Origin: Pacificitalea manganoxidans
Lineage (GTDB): Bacteria > Pseudomonadota > Alphaproteobacteria > Rhodobacterales > Rhodobacteraceae
Direction of reading: 5' to 3'
Assembly (NCBI RefSeq): GCF_002504165.1
Contig: NZ_CP021404.1
Coordinates: forward strand, 2,108,001-2,172,000
Length of the DNA: 64,000 bases
The translations under genes and the position numbers were made by a program. How positions within the stretch are numbered: position 1 is the first letter of the stretch; each line of letters opens with the position of its first letter. Below the pieces are notes generated by a model, which was not told where the DNA came from, did no database searches, and saw only the letters and a list, made by a program, of their open reading frames with translations. Shown piece by piece: positions 34,417 through 42,033 of the stretch.

Positions 34417-34485
34417 TCAGGCGATAACGTTCACGAGAAACAGAACGACGACGACCAACCCGACGAGGTAGATGAGGCTATGCAT
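34417..34485 (-). CDS. 22-residue single-pass membrane peptide
   Basis: This short frame encodes MHSLIYLVGL followed by a run of Val/Leu and ends in NVIA: one hydrophobic helix and nothing else. AAGGA lies seven bases before the ATG. It is the first gene after the EcfG-type promoter and ends 17 bp before the next gene, so it sits in the correct place for the first cistron of the stress operon. Small hydrophobic stress peptides of this kind are known in alphaproteobacteria. Its function is unknown. Confidence 0.65.
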   Translation of the reverse strand: MHSLIYLVGLVVVVLFLVNVIA

Positions 34486-34536
34486 GGGACGTCCTTCTTT
34501 CTGGGTGCCGGGGTTCGTCCCGGCTTCTGGCAGGAC

Positions 34537-34561
34537 AACGTCATTTCGCGCCTCGCGTTCC
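34537..34561 (-). promoter_or_regulatory. EcfG (general stress response) promoter
   Basis: On the minus strand GGAAC-N16-CGTTG matches the alphaproteobacterial EcfG consensus (GGAAC, 16-17 bp, CGTT) exactly. The -10 element lies 52 bp before the start of the membrane peptide gene. The operon content (stress and membrane proteins) agrees with EcfG control. Confidence 0.75.
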
Positions 34562-34732
34562 GTTCACTGCAAAATGAATAGACAGCATCGGCGCGTGTCC
34601 GGGTCCGCGCCCCTCCCGCGCGCGCCAACAACCATTGCGTGCGAAGACCGCCCTACGCCGTCGTCCGTGGCCCCGTTCACATTCGCGACAGCCCGATGGA
34701 CAGCCCCGCGCGCCTGCGGCAAGGATCGGACC

Positions 34733-35125
34733 ATGCGCGCGCTTCGCACCCTATTCCTGACCCTGTTGGTGGTCAGCCTCCTACCATGGGGGGCCTATCA
34801 CGCCCGTGCCCGCACGGTGGCGGAGCCGGAGGTGACCCTGCGCGTCGCGGATATGGTGGTGGATGAACTGGACGGCGTCGAACTCGCACGCCGCCCCGTT
34901 TTGCGCAGCACCAGCGCCGCCCCGGCCCCCCGGGTCGAGATCCGCGCCCAGCGATGCCGCACCGCGACCCTGCCCGGCGCTGGCTGCGGCGGCGATCACG
35001 CGCTGATCGGCGTGCCGCCCACCCTGCCCCGGTCCGAACGCGAAGCGACCCTGCTGCCCGCGGACACCACCCTGCGGCCCAGCCATGACGAGGCACCGCC
35101 CCGCTCCCCTCCGCGCATCGGTTGA
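34733..35125 (+). CDS. Secreted hypothetical protein
   Basis: The 130-residue product has a Sec-type signal peptide (MRALRTLFLTLLVVSLLPWG, cleavage probably near AHARA at about residue 25). The start at 34733 has AAGGA upstream. The mature part is Pro/Arg-rich, with two cysteines in QRCRTATLPGAGCGGD and no recognised domain. It lies 55 bp before the L,D-transpeptidase gene on the same strand. I cannot assign a function. Confidence 0.6.
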   Translation: MRALRTLFLTLLVVSLLPWGAYHARARTVAEPEVTLRVADMVVDELDGVELARRPVLRSTSAAPAPRVEIRAQRCRTATLPGAGCGGDHALIGVPPTLPRSEREATLLPADTTLRPSHDEAPPRSPPRIG

Positions 35126-35180
35126 TCGGCACGACAGGCGCCCTGCGCGCCATCCCGATTGACTGAGCAAGGAGATACCC

Positions 35181-35885
35181 ATGTTGACCAGACGCAGCTT
35201 TGCCGCGCTCGGCGCGGTGGCCGGACTGTCCGCCTGCGCCCGCGTCCCCGAAGAGGCCCCGTCGCGCGCGGTGGCGACCCCCGCCGCCGCCCCGATCCCG
35301 CCGCTTCCGGATTTTTACGGTGCGATCACGACCGAGCCGTTTCCCATCCCCGCCATCCCCGAAGGCGTGCTGCCCCCGGAATCGTGGCGGCGCGAAATGC
35401 CCAACCCGTGGCCGGACCGGCGCCGGGGCACAATCATCATCGACCCTGACGCGGCAGTGCTGCATTTCGTGCAATCGCCTGAACAGGCCATGCGATACCG
35501 CGTCAGCGTTGGCGCCGAAGGCTTCGCTTGGGAAGGCACCGCGCGGTTGCAGTTCACCCGCAAATGGCCGCGCTGGAAAGTGCCCGCGACAATGATCGAG
35601 CGGCAGCCGGAGCTGGAACCCTATTCCGTCGCCAATGGCGGTATGGACCCCGGCCCCGATAACCCGCTCGGCGCCCGCGCCCTTTATCTGTTCAAAAACG
35701 GCAAAGACACGCTTTACCGCGTGCATGGCGACGCGGTCCCGCAGGAATTGGGTAAGGCCGTGTCGTCAGGCTGTATCCGAATGTTGGATCAGGACGTGAT
35801 CGATCTTTACGACCGGTCGGTTCACGGCGCCGAGGTGACGGTGCTGCCGTCGATGAAACCGCAACAGGTCAGCCAGCTTTATTGA
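35181..35885 (+). CDS. L,D-transpeptidase (YkuD family) lipoprotein
   Basis: The 234-residue product should form 3-3 peptidoglycan cross-links or anchor proteins to peptidoglycan in the periplasm. It has a twin-arginine-like start (TRRSFAALG) and a lipobox LSAC with the lipidated cysteine at residue 19. The YkuD active site reads HGD (H182) and SSGCIRM (C198). AAGGAGATACCC precedes the ATG. A strong hairpin follows the stop. Confidence 0.92.
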   Translation: MLTRRSFAALGAVAGLSACARVPEEAPSRAVATPAAAPIPPLPDFYGAITTEPFPIPAIPEGVLPPESWRREMPNPWPDRRRGTIIIDPDAAVLHFVQSPEQAMRYRVSVGAEGFAWEGTARLQFTRKWPRWKVPATMIERQPELEPYSVANGGMDPGPDNPLGARALYLFKNGKDTLYRVHGDAVPQELGKAVSSGCIRMLDQDVIDLYDRSVHGAEVTVLPSMKPQQVSQLY

Positions 35886-35909
35886 GCGGCCCGCTTTACT
35901 CAGACGACA

Positions 35910-35956
35910 CGCGCTGCCCCGAAGATTATTTGAATATGCGGGATCGGGGCAGCGCG
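35910..35956 (+). terminator. Hairpin after the L,D-transpeptidase gene
   Basis: A perfect thirteen-pair stem CGCGCTGCCCCGA/TCGGGGCAGCGCG encloses a 21-base AT-rich loop, without a clear T-run. It marks the edge of the GC-rich backbone; sequence after it is markedly AT-richer. Confidence 0.65.
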
Positions 35957-36067
35957 AAACAGTCAGCGTAAAAGATCTTATTGCAACTGCTGAGTGCTTT
36001 AAGCAGGATAGCCGCTAATTTATCCCTAATTGGAGCCCAACCGCAGGCTCTTAAAAGGACATGATGT

Positions 36068-36925
36068 ATGCCCGACAGACTATACGTTAGCGGACTTTGG
36101 CACGTGAGCGAGAATAAGAAGCGTGACGCGAGCCATTACCAAAATCTCCTGCCCGGAACACTGGAGCTCCTAGCGGGCTCGAAATTGATATTCTATACCG
36201 ACATCGTCGAAGTGAGGGATCAGGTTGCTAGCCTTGCAAACCGGCAGCGCATCGACGTTGAGTTCAAAGATGTCAGCATTCGACATCTTCCGGCCTGGAA
36301 ACATTCGCAAGACGCTGTTGAAGCATGCCAACTGATGGCCCTTGACCTCATCCCCAGACCGTCAAGCTTCGGTCGCGAAAAAGGAACTATACATTACTGG
36401 CGAGATCTCAAGGGCAGCGGAGCAGATGCATACCGAAAAATTTTAGCCATTTGGCTAAGCAAGGTAGCGTTGACAACCAGAGCAGCAGAAGTTGCACAAC
36501 AGGAGTCAGTCGCTTGGGTCGATGCGTCCGTTTCTCGCTTCAACAAGAAAAGAAAGAAGTGGAATTTTACAAAAGACGCCGGAAGCTCGCATCAGGTTTC
36601 CCACTTCGGCAGTAATATGAACTTTTATGGAGATAGACTGCCGCTTAACGCCAGTTACCTCGAAGCCCATCCGTCTACCTGGGCGCAGGTCGAGAAAATG
36701 TATAGCGACATGTCAGTTCACGCCCTCCAAATGCCGTATGGGCACGATGAAGAAACGATTTTAGGTCAATGTGTGAAAGCTCATCCTCAAATGTTCCGTA
36801 GAATAGACGGAAATTTGCAGCCGACTTGGAGGATGTGGCGCCAGAGTATCTTAAAAAAACCAGCAAACACAGCTGGTACCCGAGGCCGGACTCGAACCGG
36901 CACGCCTTGCGGCGGGGGATTTTGA
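36068..36925 (+). CDS. HtrL/WlaTC-like glycosyltransferase-type protein, low GC, 3' end inside tRNA-Leu
   Basis: The 285-residue frame resembles HtrL_YibB / WlaTC-type proteins, thought to be glycosyltransferases. Weak landmarks are LPGTLELLAGSKLIFYTD near the start, AWVDASVSRF in the middle, and GHDEETILGQC late. The match is by pattern only. Base composition (about half A+T) and codons (AAA, ATA, TTA) differ sharply from the surroundings, suggesting transfer. The last 20-odd codons are the antisense of the tRNA terminator and tRNA 3' half, so the native C-terminus has probably been lost or replaced. Confidence 0.45.
   Translation: MPDRLYVSGLWHVSENKKRDASHYQNLLPGTLELLAGSKLIFYTDIVEVRDQVASLANRQRIDVEFKDVSIRHLPAWKHSQDAVEACQLMALDLIPRPSSFGREKGTIHYWRDLKGSGADAYRKILAIWLSKVALTTRAAEVAQQESVAWVDASVSRFNKKRKKWNFTKDAGSSHQVSHFGSNMNFYGDRLPLNASYLEAHPSTWAQVEKMYSDMSVHALQMPYGHDEETILGQCVKAHPQMFRRIDGNLQPTWRMWRQSILKKPANTAGTRGRTRTGTPCGGGF
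36853..36876 (-). terminator. Rho-independent terminator of tRNA-Leu
   Basis: On the minus strand CCAGC-TGTGTTT-GCTGG is followed by seven T residues. The first three bases of the stem are the CCA end of the tRNA. Confidence 0.85.
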
Positions 36926-36957
36926 ATCCCCTGCGTCTACCATTCCGCCACTCGGGC
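36874..36957 (-). tRNA. tRNA-Leu (anticodon CAA)
   Basis: The 84-nt gene folds as a class II tRNA. The acceptor pairs GCCCGAG with CTCGGGT. The anticodon stem GGGGA/TCCCC has loop TTCAAAA, giving anticodon CAA. A long variable arm (CGCCGCAAGGCG) and T-arm GCCGG-TTCGAGT-CCGGC follow, and CCA is encoded. Its 3' end overlaps the foreign-looking plus-strand gene. tRNA 3' ends are common integration sites. Confidence 0.95.
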
Positions 36958-37031
36958 CGGGGCGGAGCGCGCTGCTCCGATTCCCGCGCGGGCAGAGGTA
37001 GCAAACCCCGCGCCCGCGCGAAAGGGGAATG

Positions 37032-37895
37032 TCACAATTGGCGGGCGCTGAACGTATCGCATTGCGCCAGTTCCCCGCTTTCATAACCGCGCGCGAACCA
37101 GCGCTGACGCTGCTCGGCGGTGCCGTGGGTGAATGTATGCGGCTGCGGCACCCGGCCTGCATTGCGCTGCAACACATCATCCCCGATCTGGCGGGCGGCA
37201 TTCAGCGCCTCGTCCACATCGCCGGGCTCCAACGAGCCGAAACGGGCCTCCGCCCGCTGCGCCCAGAGCCCCGAAAAACAGTCGGCCTGCAATTCGATCA
37301 TCACGCTGATGCGGTTCGATTGCGCCTCGGACGCGCCCGCGCGGGCACGATTGGCTTCGGGCAGGATGCCCAGTTCGTTCTGAACATGGTGGGCGATTTC
37401 ATGCGCCACGACATAGGCGGCGGCAAAGTCGCCATCCGCGCCCAGACGATCACGCATCGTGGCGAAAAACGCGGTGTCCAGATAGGCCTTTTTATCCGCC
37501 GGGCAGTAGAACGGCCCGGTCGCTCCGGACGCGCCGCCACAGGGCGACGTGGTGCGCTGCGAAAACAGCACCAGCACCGGCGCGTCATAGCTGCGGCCCA
37601 GTTGCCGGTCGAAAATCTCGGTCCAGACCTCTTCGGTGTCGGCCAGAGTGACGGCGACGAATTCGCCCGCGGCTTGTTCCTGCGCGGTCAGTTCCCGGGT
37701 CTGCGTGGTCTGCGTGCCGCCGCCCAGCCCGTCCTCCAACAGTGGCGTTACATCGATGCCAAGGAAATAGCCGATGGCGAGAACCGCCAGAACCCCGACG
37801 CCCCCGACACCGCCCAACCGGATGCCGCCGCCGCCACCGGATCGACCGCGCCGATCCTCGATATTCCGGCTTCCCCGCCGTCCACGCCATTTCAT
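37032..37895 (-). CDS. Neutral zinc metallopeptidase (YpfJ family)
   Basis: The 287-residue product has a basic N-terminus, one membrane anchor (GGVGGVGVLAVLAIGYFLG, about residues 28-46), a short Thr/Gln linker, and an extracytoplasmic peptidase domain. The zinc motif is HEIAHH, with SNRISVMIELQADCFSG as the third-ligand region. Length is normal for the family. Physiological substrates are unknown. It is divergent from the DedA-DsbB pair. Confidence 0.9.
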   Translation of the reverse strand: MKWRGRRGSRNIEDRRGRSGGGGGIRLGGVGGVGVLAVLAIGYFLGIDVTPLLEDGLGGGTQTTQTRELTAQEQAAGEFVAVTLADTEEVWTEIFDRQLGRSYDAPVLVLFSQRTTSPCGGASGATGPFYCPADKKAYLDTAFFATMRDRLGADGDFAAAYVVAHEIAHHVQNELGILPEANRARAGASEAQSNRISVMIELQADCFSGLWAQRAEARFGSLEPGDVDEALNAARQIGDDVLQRNAGRVPQPHTFTHGTAEQRQRWFARGYESGELAQCDTFSARQL

Positions 37896-38029
37896 CTGTT
37901 GTCACGATCCTCTGTTGGGGTCCCGGGTCAGCGGCGCCCGCGCGGGTCTGTGATCGCCGGTCCGGGATCATCACTTGACCCCGCGGCCGCTGCGTGGTGC
38001 ATGGCTCGAAAACGCGCCGAGGCCTGAAC

Positions 38030-38608
38030 ATGTTCCGCCCCCTCTACGACTGGACTTTGGCACAGGCCGGGCACCGCCACGCGCTGTGGGTTCTGGCCGC
38101 CGTATCCTTCATCGAAAGCTCGGTCTTTCCAATCCCCCCTGACGTGCTGATGATCCCGATGATCATCGCCCGCCGCGACCGCGCCTTCCTGATCGCGGCG
38201 GTGGCGACGGTCGCGTCCGTGCTGGGGGGGCTTCTGGGCTATGGCATCGGGATGTTCGCCTTTGACGCGGTGGGCCAGCCGATCCTCGCCTCGCTGGGCA
38301 AGGCCGACGCGATGGCCGAATTCGCCACCCGCTTCAACGATCACGGGTTCTGGGCGGTTCTGATCGCCGGGCTGACCCCCTTCCCCTACAAGGTCATCAC
38401 CATCATGTCGGGCGTCACCGCGATGCCTTTGGCCACATTCGTCGTCACCTCGATCGTGGCGCGGGCGCTGCGGTTCTTCATCGTCGCGGCGCTGCTGTGG
38501 AAATTCGGCCCGCCCGTGCGCGATTTCATCGAGCGGCGTCTGGGCCTGATGATCACCCTCTTCCTCGCGATTCTGATCGCGGGTTTCGTCGCAGTGAGGT
38601 TCCTATGA
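38030..38608 (+). CDS. DedA/SNARE-associated family membrane protein (YqaA-like)
   Basis: The 192-residue product has four to five membrane helices and the DedA core (FIESSVFPIPPDVLMIPMII, then GYGIGMFAF, and GLTPFPYKVITIMSG with the conserved Pro-Phe). DedA proteins are implicated in lipid scrambling and envelope maintenance. The start at 38030 is preferred over an in-frame ATG at 37994 because the conserved sequence begins there. It overlaps the DsbB-like gene by 4 bp (ATGA). Confidence 0.9.
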   Translation: MFRPLYDWTLAQAGHRHALWVLAAVSFIESSVFPIPPDVLMIPMIIARRDRAFLIAAVATVASVLGGLLGYGIGMFAFDAVGQPILASLGKADAMAEFATRFNDHGFWAVLIAGLTPFPYKVITIMSGVTAMPLATFVVTSIVARALRFFIVAALLWKFGPPVRDFIERRLGLMITLFLAILIAGFVAVRFL

Positions 38609-39084
38609 CACGCCAATTCTCCGTTTTGATCGCTGCCGCCGGATCGGCCCTGTTGCTGGCCGGGGCGTGGACGTTCCAAGCGATGGGCTATCTGCCCTGC
38701 GCCATGTGCTATTGGCAGCGCTGGCCGCATATGGCGGCGGTCGTGATCGGGATCGCGGCGCTGCTGATCGGGGTGCGCAGCGGCGCGGGCCGGGCCTTGG
38801 CATGGCTGGGGGCGTTGGCCGCCGCGATCACCTCGGGCATCGGCATGTTTCATGCCGGCGTGGAGAAAAAATGGTGGCCCGGCCCGTCCTCCTGCACCGG
38901 ATCGGGTCAGGATCTCGGCACGCTCAGCGGGGCGGATCTGCTGGCCACCGACAGCGCACCGCGCCTGATCATGTGCGATCAGGTCAGCTGGGAAATGTGG
39001 GGCCTCTCCATGGCCGGTTGGAACGCGCTGTTCTCGCTGATCCTCGTGGGTATCTGGGTCTACGCCGCCACCCGGCGGGCTTGA
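38605..39084 (+). CDS. Disulfide bond formation protein DsbB family
   Basis: The 159-residue product has four membrane helices and two periplasmic cysteine pairs. The first pair is C-x2-C (YLPCAMCYWQRWPH). The second is in the second loop (PSSCTGSG and IMCDQVSW). This is the DsbB pattern for re-oxidising DsbA with quinones in the inner membrane. It is translationally coupled to the upstream DedA gene. Confidence 0.92.
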   Translation: MTRQFSVLIAAAGSALLLAGAWTFQAMGYLPCAMCYWQRWPHMAAVVIGIAALLIGVRSGAGRALAWLGALAAAITSGIGMFHAGVEKKWWPGPSSCTGSGQDLGTLSGADLLATDSAPRLIMCDQVSWEMWGLSMAGWNALFSLILVGIWVYAATRRA

Positions 39085-39091
39085 GTGCTTC

Positions 39092-39970
39092 TCACGGCCA
39101 CGCCGCAAAAGAGCCATCCGCCGCCCCCTCCCGTTTGCGGATGGAGCGGCGCAGCCGCCCCGGCGACACCCCCTCCATCCGAGTGAAAAAGCGGTTGAAG
39201 TAGGCGGGATCGGCAAAGCCCAGCCGGAACGCCACCTGCGATACCTGCATTTCCGAGCCCAGCAGCAATTCGCGCGCGTCCCGGTGCAGTTCGCGGTGGA
39301 TATAGGCCTGCGGCGACAGCCCCGTCGCGGCGCGACAGATCCGCCCCAGCCGGTCGCGTCCGATCTCCAGCCGCCGACAGTAATCCTCCACCGTCCAGTG
39401 ATCGCGGCAATGCAGCCCGACCAGCAGCACGAACCTGTCGGCAAGGCTGCGATCCGCCGTGCCCGCCGCGATGTTTTGCTTGCGCGCCAGCCGCCACAGC
39501 CGGATCAGCACCAGTGTCAACTGATGTTCGACCATCGCCAGATGCCCCGGCTCGGAGGCGTGCAGCTCCGCCCGGATCTCGGCCAGCGACTGGGCCAACT
39601 GCTGGCGCATCTCGGCATCGGTCAGCGGCAAAACCAGCGCCTGCGCCAGCATCCGCCGCAATTCATCCCCGAACGCCGCCGTGGGCACCCCGCGCGCCAG
39701 CACCGCCTCCGGCAGTTCCAGCACCTCGCCGCTGCTGCCGGGGTGAAGCGACAGTTTCTGCGCCGCGCCGGGGGGCAGCCAGATCAGGCGCGGGGCATCC
39801 ACCTGCCGCAGTTCCCCGCCGCTGGTGATGTCACCGCCCCCCGCGACCGCCACGACCAGATAGCCCCGCTCCGCCCGCAGACCGAACGCGCGGCTCTGCA
39901 ACCCCGGTCGCAAGGCGTGGGCGACGGGCAATTGCCGCCGTGGCATCCGGGCCGTGGTCGTGACGCGCAT
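39092..39970 (-). CDS. AraC-family transcriptional regulator
   Basis: The 292-residue product has an N-terminal cupin-like sensing region (about residues 1-180) and a C-terminal double-HTH domain (YCRRLEIGRDRLGRICRAATGLSPQAYIHREL, then VSQVAFRLGFADPAYFNRFFTRMEGVSPGRLRR). The start at 39970 has CAGGAG nine bases upstream. It is divergent from the collapsed ABC operon and the aldehyde dehydrogenase-TRAP genes, and probably controls them in response to an aromatic or keto acid. The stop lies 7 bp from that of the DsbB-like gene. Confidence 0.88.
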   Translation of the reverse strand: MRVTTTARMPRRQLPVAHALRPGLQSRAFGLRAERGYLVVAVAGGGDITSGGELRQVDAPRLIWLPPGAAQKLSLHPGSSGEVLELPEAVLARGVPTAAFGDELRRMLAQALVLPLTDAEMRQQLAQSLAEIRAELHASEPGHLAMVEHQLTLVLIRLWRLARKQNIAAGTADRSLADRFVLLVGLHCRDHWTVEDYCRRLEIGRDRLGRICRAATGLSPQAYIHRELHRDARELLLGSEMQVSQVAFRLGFADPAYFNRFFTRMEGVSPGRLRRSIRKREGAADGSFAAWP

Positions 39971-40008
39971 TACAAACTCCTGAAATTGGCCGCGCGATTT
40001 GCAGCATC

Positions 40009-40039
40009 TGTGCAATTTCTAGCAACACCCGTGCATTTT
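40009..40039. promoter_or_regulatory. Putative AraC operator: direct repeats 21 bp apart
   Basis: TGTGCAATTT (40009-40018) and CGTGCATTTT (40030-40039) are direct repeats starting exactly 21 bp apart, two helical turns. This is the classic layout for an AraC-family dimer. They lie 39 bp upstream of the araC-type gene and before the plus-strand remnant. Confidence 0.55.
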
Positions 40040-40143
40040 CGCATCCTCTTTCGTCGAGTAGCGTCAATTCACTGATCCATGCCCGGAGATTTTCGGGCCG
40101 CTGTCGGGAGGACAGGCGCATCGGGTCATCGTGGGAGGACATC

Positions 40144-40541
40144 ATGATCAGACTTACCCGGCGCGCAGCGCTGCACGTCATGGCCGCGCGCGTCGTCTCC
40201 GCAGCCTGATCGCGGGCACCATGTCCGGCGGGGCACAGCAGAGGGTGGCGAACGGACGGGCGCTGACGTCCACCGCCGATCTGCTGCTGCGCGACGCGCC
40301 AAGCCTCGGGCTGACGCCGATCGTGGTGCAGCAGGACTTTGCCGCGCGTGCCGGGATCCGCGCCACGGGCCTGACGGGGATCATGGTCGAGCAAAACGCC
40401 CGCGCCAGCCTGAAGCTCGCAGATCGCGGCGATCTGATCGGCGCGGGGCGGATCGTAGGGCACGGCACCGCCAGCGCCCTGTCAGAAAGTTCAGACGTGC
40501 AAGCGGCCTTTCTGGGCGGCAGCACGGTGAAAACGGAATGA
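40144..40541 (+). pseudogene. Collapsed branched-chain ABC transporter operon (signal peptide plus LivF C-terminus)
   Basis: GGGAGGACATC then ATG opens a 21-codon frame (MIRLTRRAALHVMAARVVSAA) that looks like the Tat/Sec signal of a binding protein and stops at 40209. Immediately after comes the C-terminal half of a LivF ATPase: signature TMSGGAQQRVANGRAL, then APSLGLTPIVVQQ, IMVEQNARASLKLADRG, and an AAFLGG tail. Walker A is absent and Walker B is ruined (LLLRDAPS, catalytic Glu changed to Ala). The middle of an operon of four to five genes seems to have been deleted, leaving its first and last pieces. Confidence 0.75.
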
Positions 40542-40559
40542 GAAACGGAGGGTAAACCC

Positions 40560-42008
40560 TTGGATACACTAGATCTATTCATTGCAGGCAAGATGGTTCC
40601 GGCCAGCAACGGCGCTACGTTCGAGCGCGCCAACCCGGTGACGGGGGCCACCGCCACCCGCGCCGCCGCTGCCACTGTCGAAGATGCCCGCAGCGCGGCC
40701 GATGCCGCCGCAGCGGCCTTCCCCAAATGGTCCGCCACCCCGGCGGGCGAGCGGCGGCGTATCCTGTTGCGCGCCGCCGATGCGCTTGGCGCGCGCACCG
40801 ATGACATCGTCGCCGCGATGAAAGACGAAGTCGGCGCGACCGAAGCATGGGCACGGTTCAATTGCATGCTGGCGGGCGAAATGCTGATCGAGGCCGCGGG
40901 CCTCACGACGCAGATCAAGGGCGAAATCGTGCCTTCGAACCGCCCCGGCACCACCGCCTATGCCACTCGTCAGGCCGCAGGCGTCGTGCTGGCGATGGCC
41001 CCGTGGAACGCGCCGGTGATCCTTGGCGTGCGCTCTATCGCGACGCCGCTTGCCTGCGGCAACACGGTGGTGATGAAAACCTCCGAACTTTGCCCGCGCA
41101 CCCACGCGCTCATCCTCGAAGCGGTGGCCGAGGCAGGCTTCCCCGAAGGGGCGGTCAACGCCATCTCCAACGCCCCCGATGACGCACCCGAGATTGTCGA
41201 AGCGCTGATCGCGCACCCGGCGGTGCGGCGCGTCAATTTCACCGGCTCCACCCGCGTGGGCCGGATCATCGCCGAAAGCGCCGCGCGCCACCTGAAGCCC
41301 GCGCTGCTGGAACTGGGCGGCAAGGCCCCGCTGGTCGTGCTCGACGATGCCGATCTCGACGCCGCCGTCGCGGCTGCCGCATTTAGCGCCTACATGAACC
41401 AAGGCCAGATCTGCATGTCGACCGAACGGATCGTGGTGGTCGATGCCATCGCCGATCAGTTCGTCGAAAAATTCGCGGCCAAGGTCGCCAGCCTCACCGC
41501 AGGCGATCCGCTGGAGGCCGCGCATCCGCTGGGCTCTCTCGTCAACACCGCCGCTGCCGAACGGGTCGAAGGCCTGATCGAAGACGCGGTTGCCAAAGGC
41601 GCGACGCTGATCGCGGGCGGCGGCGAGGGCACGATCCTCAACGCAGCCGCGCTGGACCGCGTGACGCCGCAGATGCGGATCTACAGCGAAGAAAGCTTTG
41701 GCCCCGTCGCCGCGATCATCCGCGCCAGCGACACCGACGAGGCCGTGCGCATCGCCAATGACACCGAATTCGGCCTGTCGGCTGCGGTGTTCGGGCGTGA
41801 CACCGCCCGCGCGATGGCCGTGGCGCAACGGATCGAAAGCGGCATCTGTCACGTCAACGGCCCGACCGTGCATGACGAGGCGCAAATGCCATTCGGCGGC
41901 GTGAAGGATTCGGGCTACGGTCGCTTCGGCGGTGTCTGGAGCGTTGCCGAATTCACCGAGCTCCGCTGGATCACCGTGCAGGACGGCCCCCTGCACTACC
42001 CGATTTGA
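40560..42008 (+). CDS. NAD(P)-dependent aldehyde dehydrogenase (benzaldehyde/vanillin/salicylaldehyde type)
   Basis: The 482-residue product has the complete ALDH site: APWNAPVILGVRS (about residues 147-159), FTGSTRVGR, E251 in ELGGKAP, and C285 in NQGQICMSTER. It resembles the aromatic aldehyde branch. The start is TTG at 40560 with GGAGGG about seven bases upstream. The gene leads into a TRAP transporter and a ThDP-dependent decarboxylase-like enzyme, which would make the aldehyde. The precise substrate is not known. Confidence 0.85.
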   Translation: MDTLDLFIAGKMVPASNGATFERANPVTGATATRAAAATVEDARSAADAAAAAFPKWSATPAGERRRILLRAADALGARTDDIVAAMKDEVGATEAWARFNCMLAGEMLIEAAGLTTQIKGEIVPSNRPGTTAYATRQAAGVVLAMAPWNAPVILGVRSIATPLACGNTVVMKTSELCPRTHALILEAVAEAGFPEGAVNAISNAPDDAPEIVEALIAHPAVRRVNFTGSTRVGRIIAESAARHLKPALLELGGKAPLVVLDDADLDAAVAAAAFSAYMNQGQICMSTERIVVVDAIADQFVEKFAAKVASLTAGDPLEAAHPLGSLVNTAAAERVEGLIEDAVAKGATLIAGGGEGTILNAAALDRVTPQMRIYSEESFGPVAAIIRASDTDEAVRIANDTEFGLSAAVFGRDTARAMAVAQRIESGICHVNGPTVHDEAQMPFGGVKDSGYGRFGGVWSVAEFTELRWITVQDGPLHYPI

Positions 42009-42033
42009 CCAAGGGCCAATGGGAGGACCCAAC

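Noticed and set aside
40131-40541. The 136-codon frame as a functional small ABC protein
   Set aside because: It lacks Walker A and has a destroyed Walker B. The matching signal-peptide stub in another frame shows that it is wreckage.
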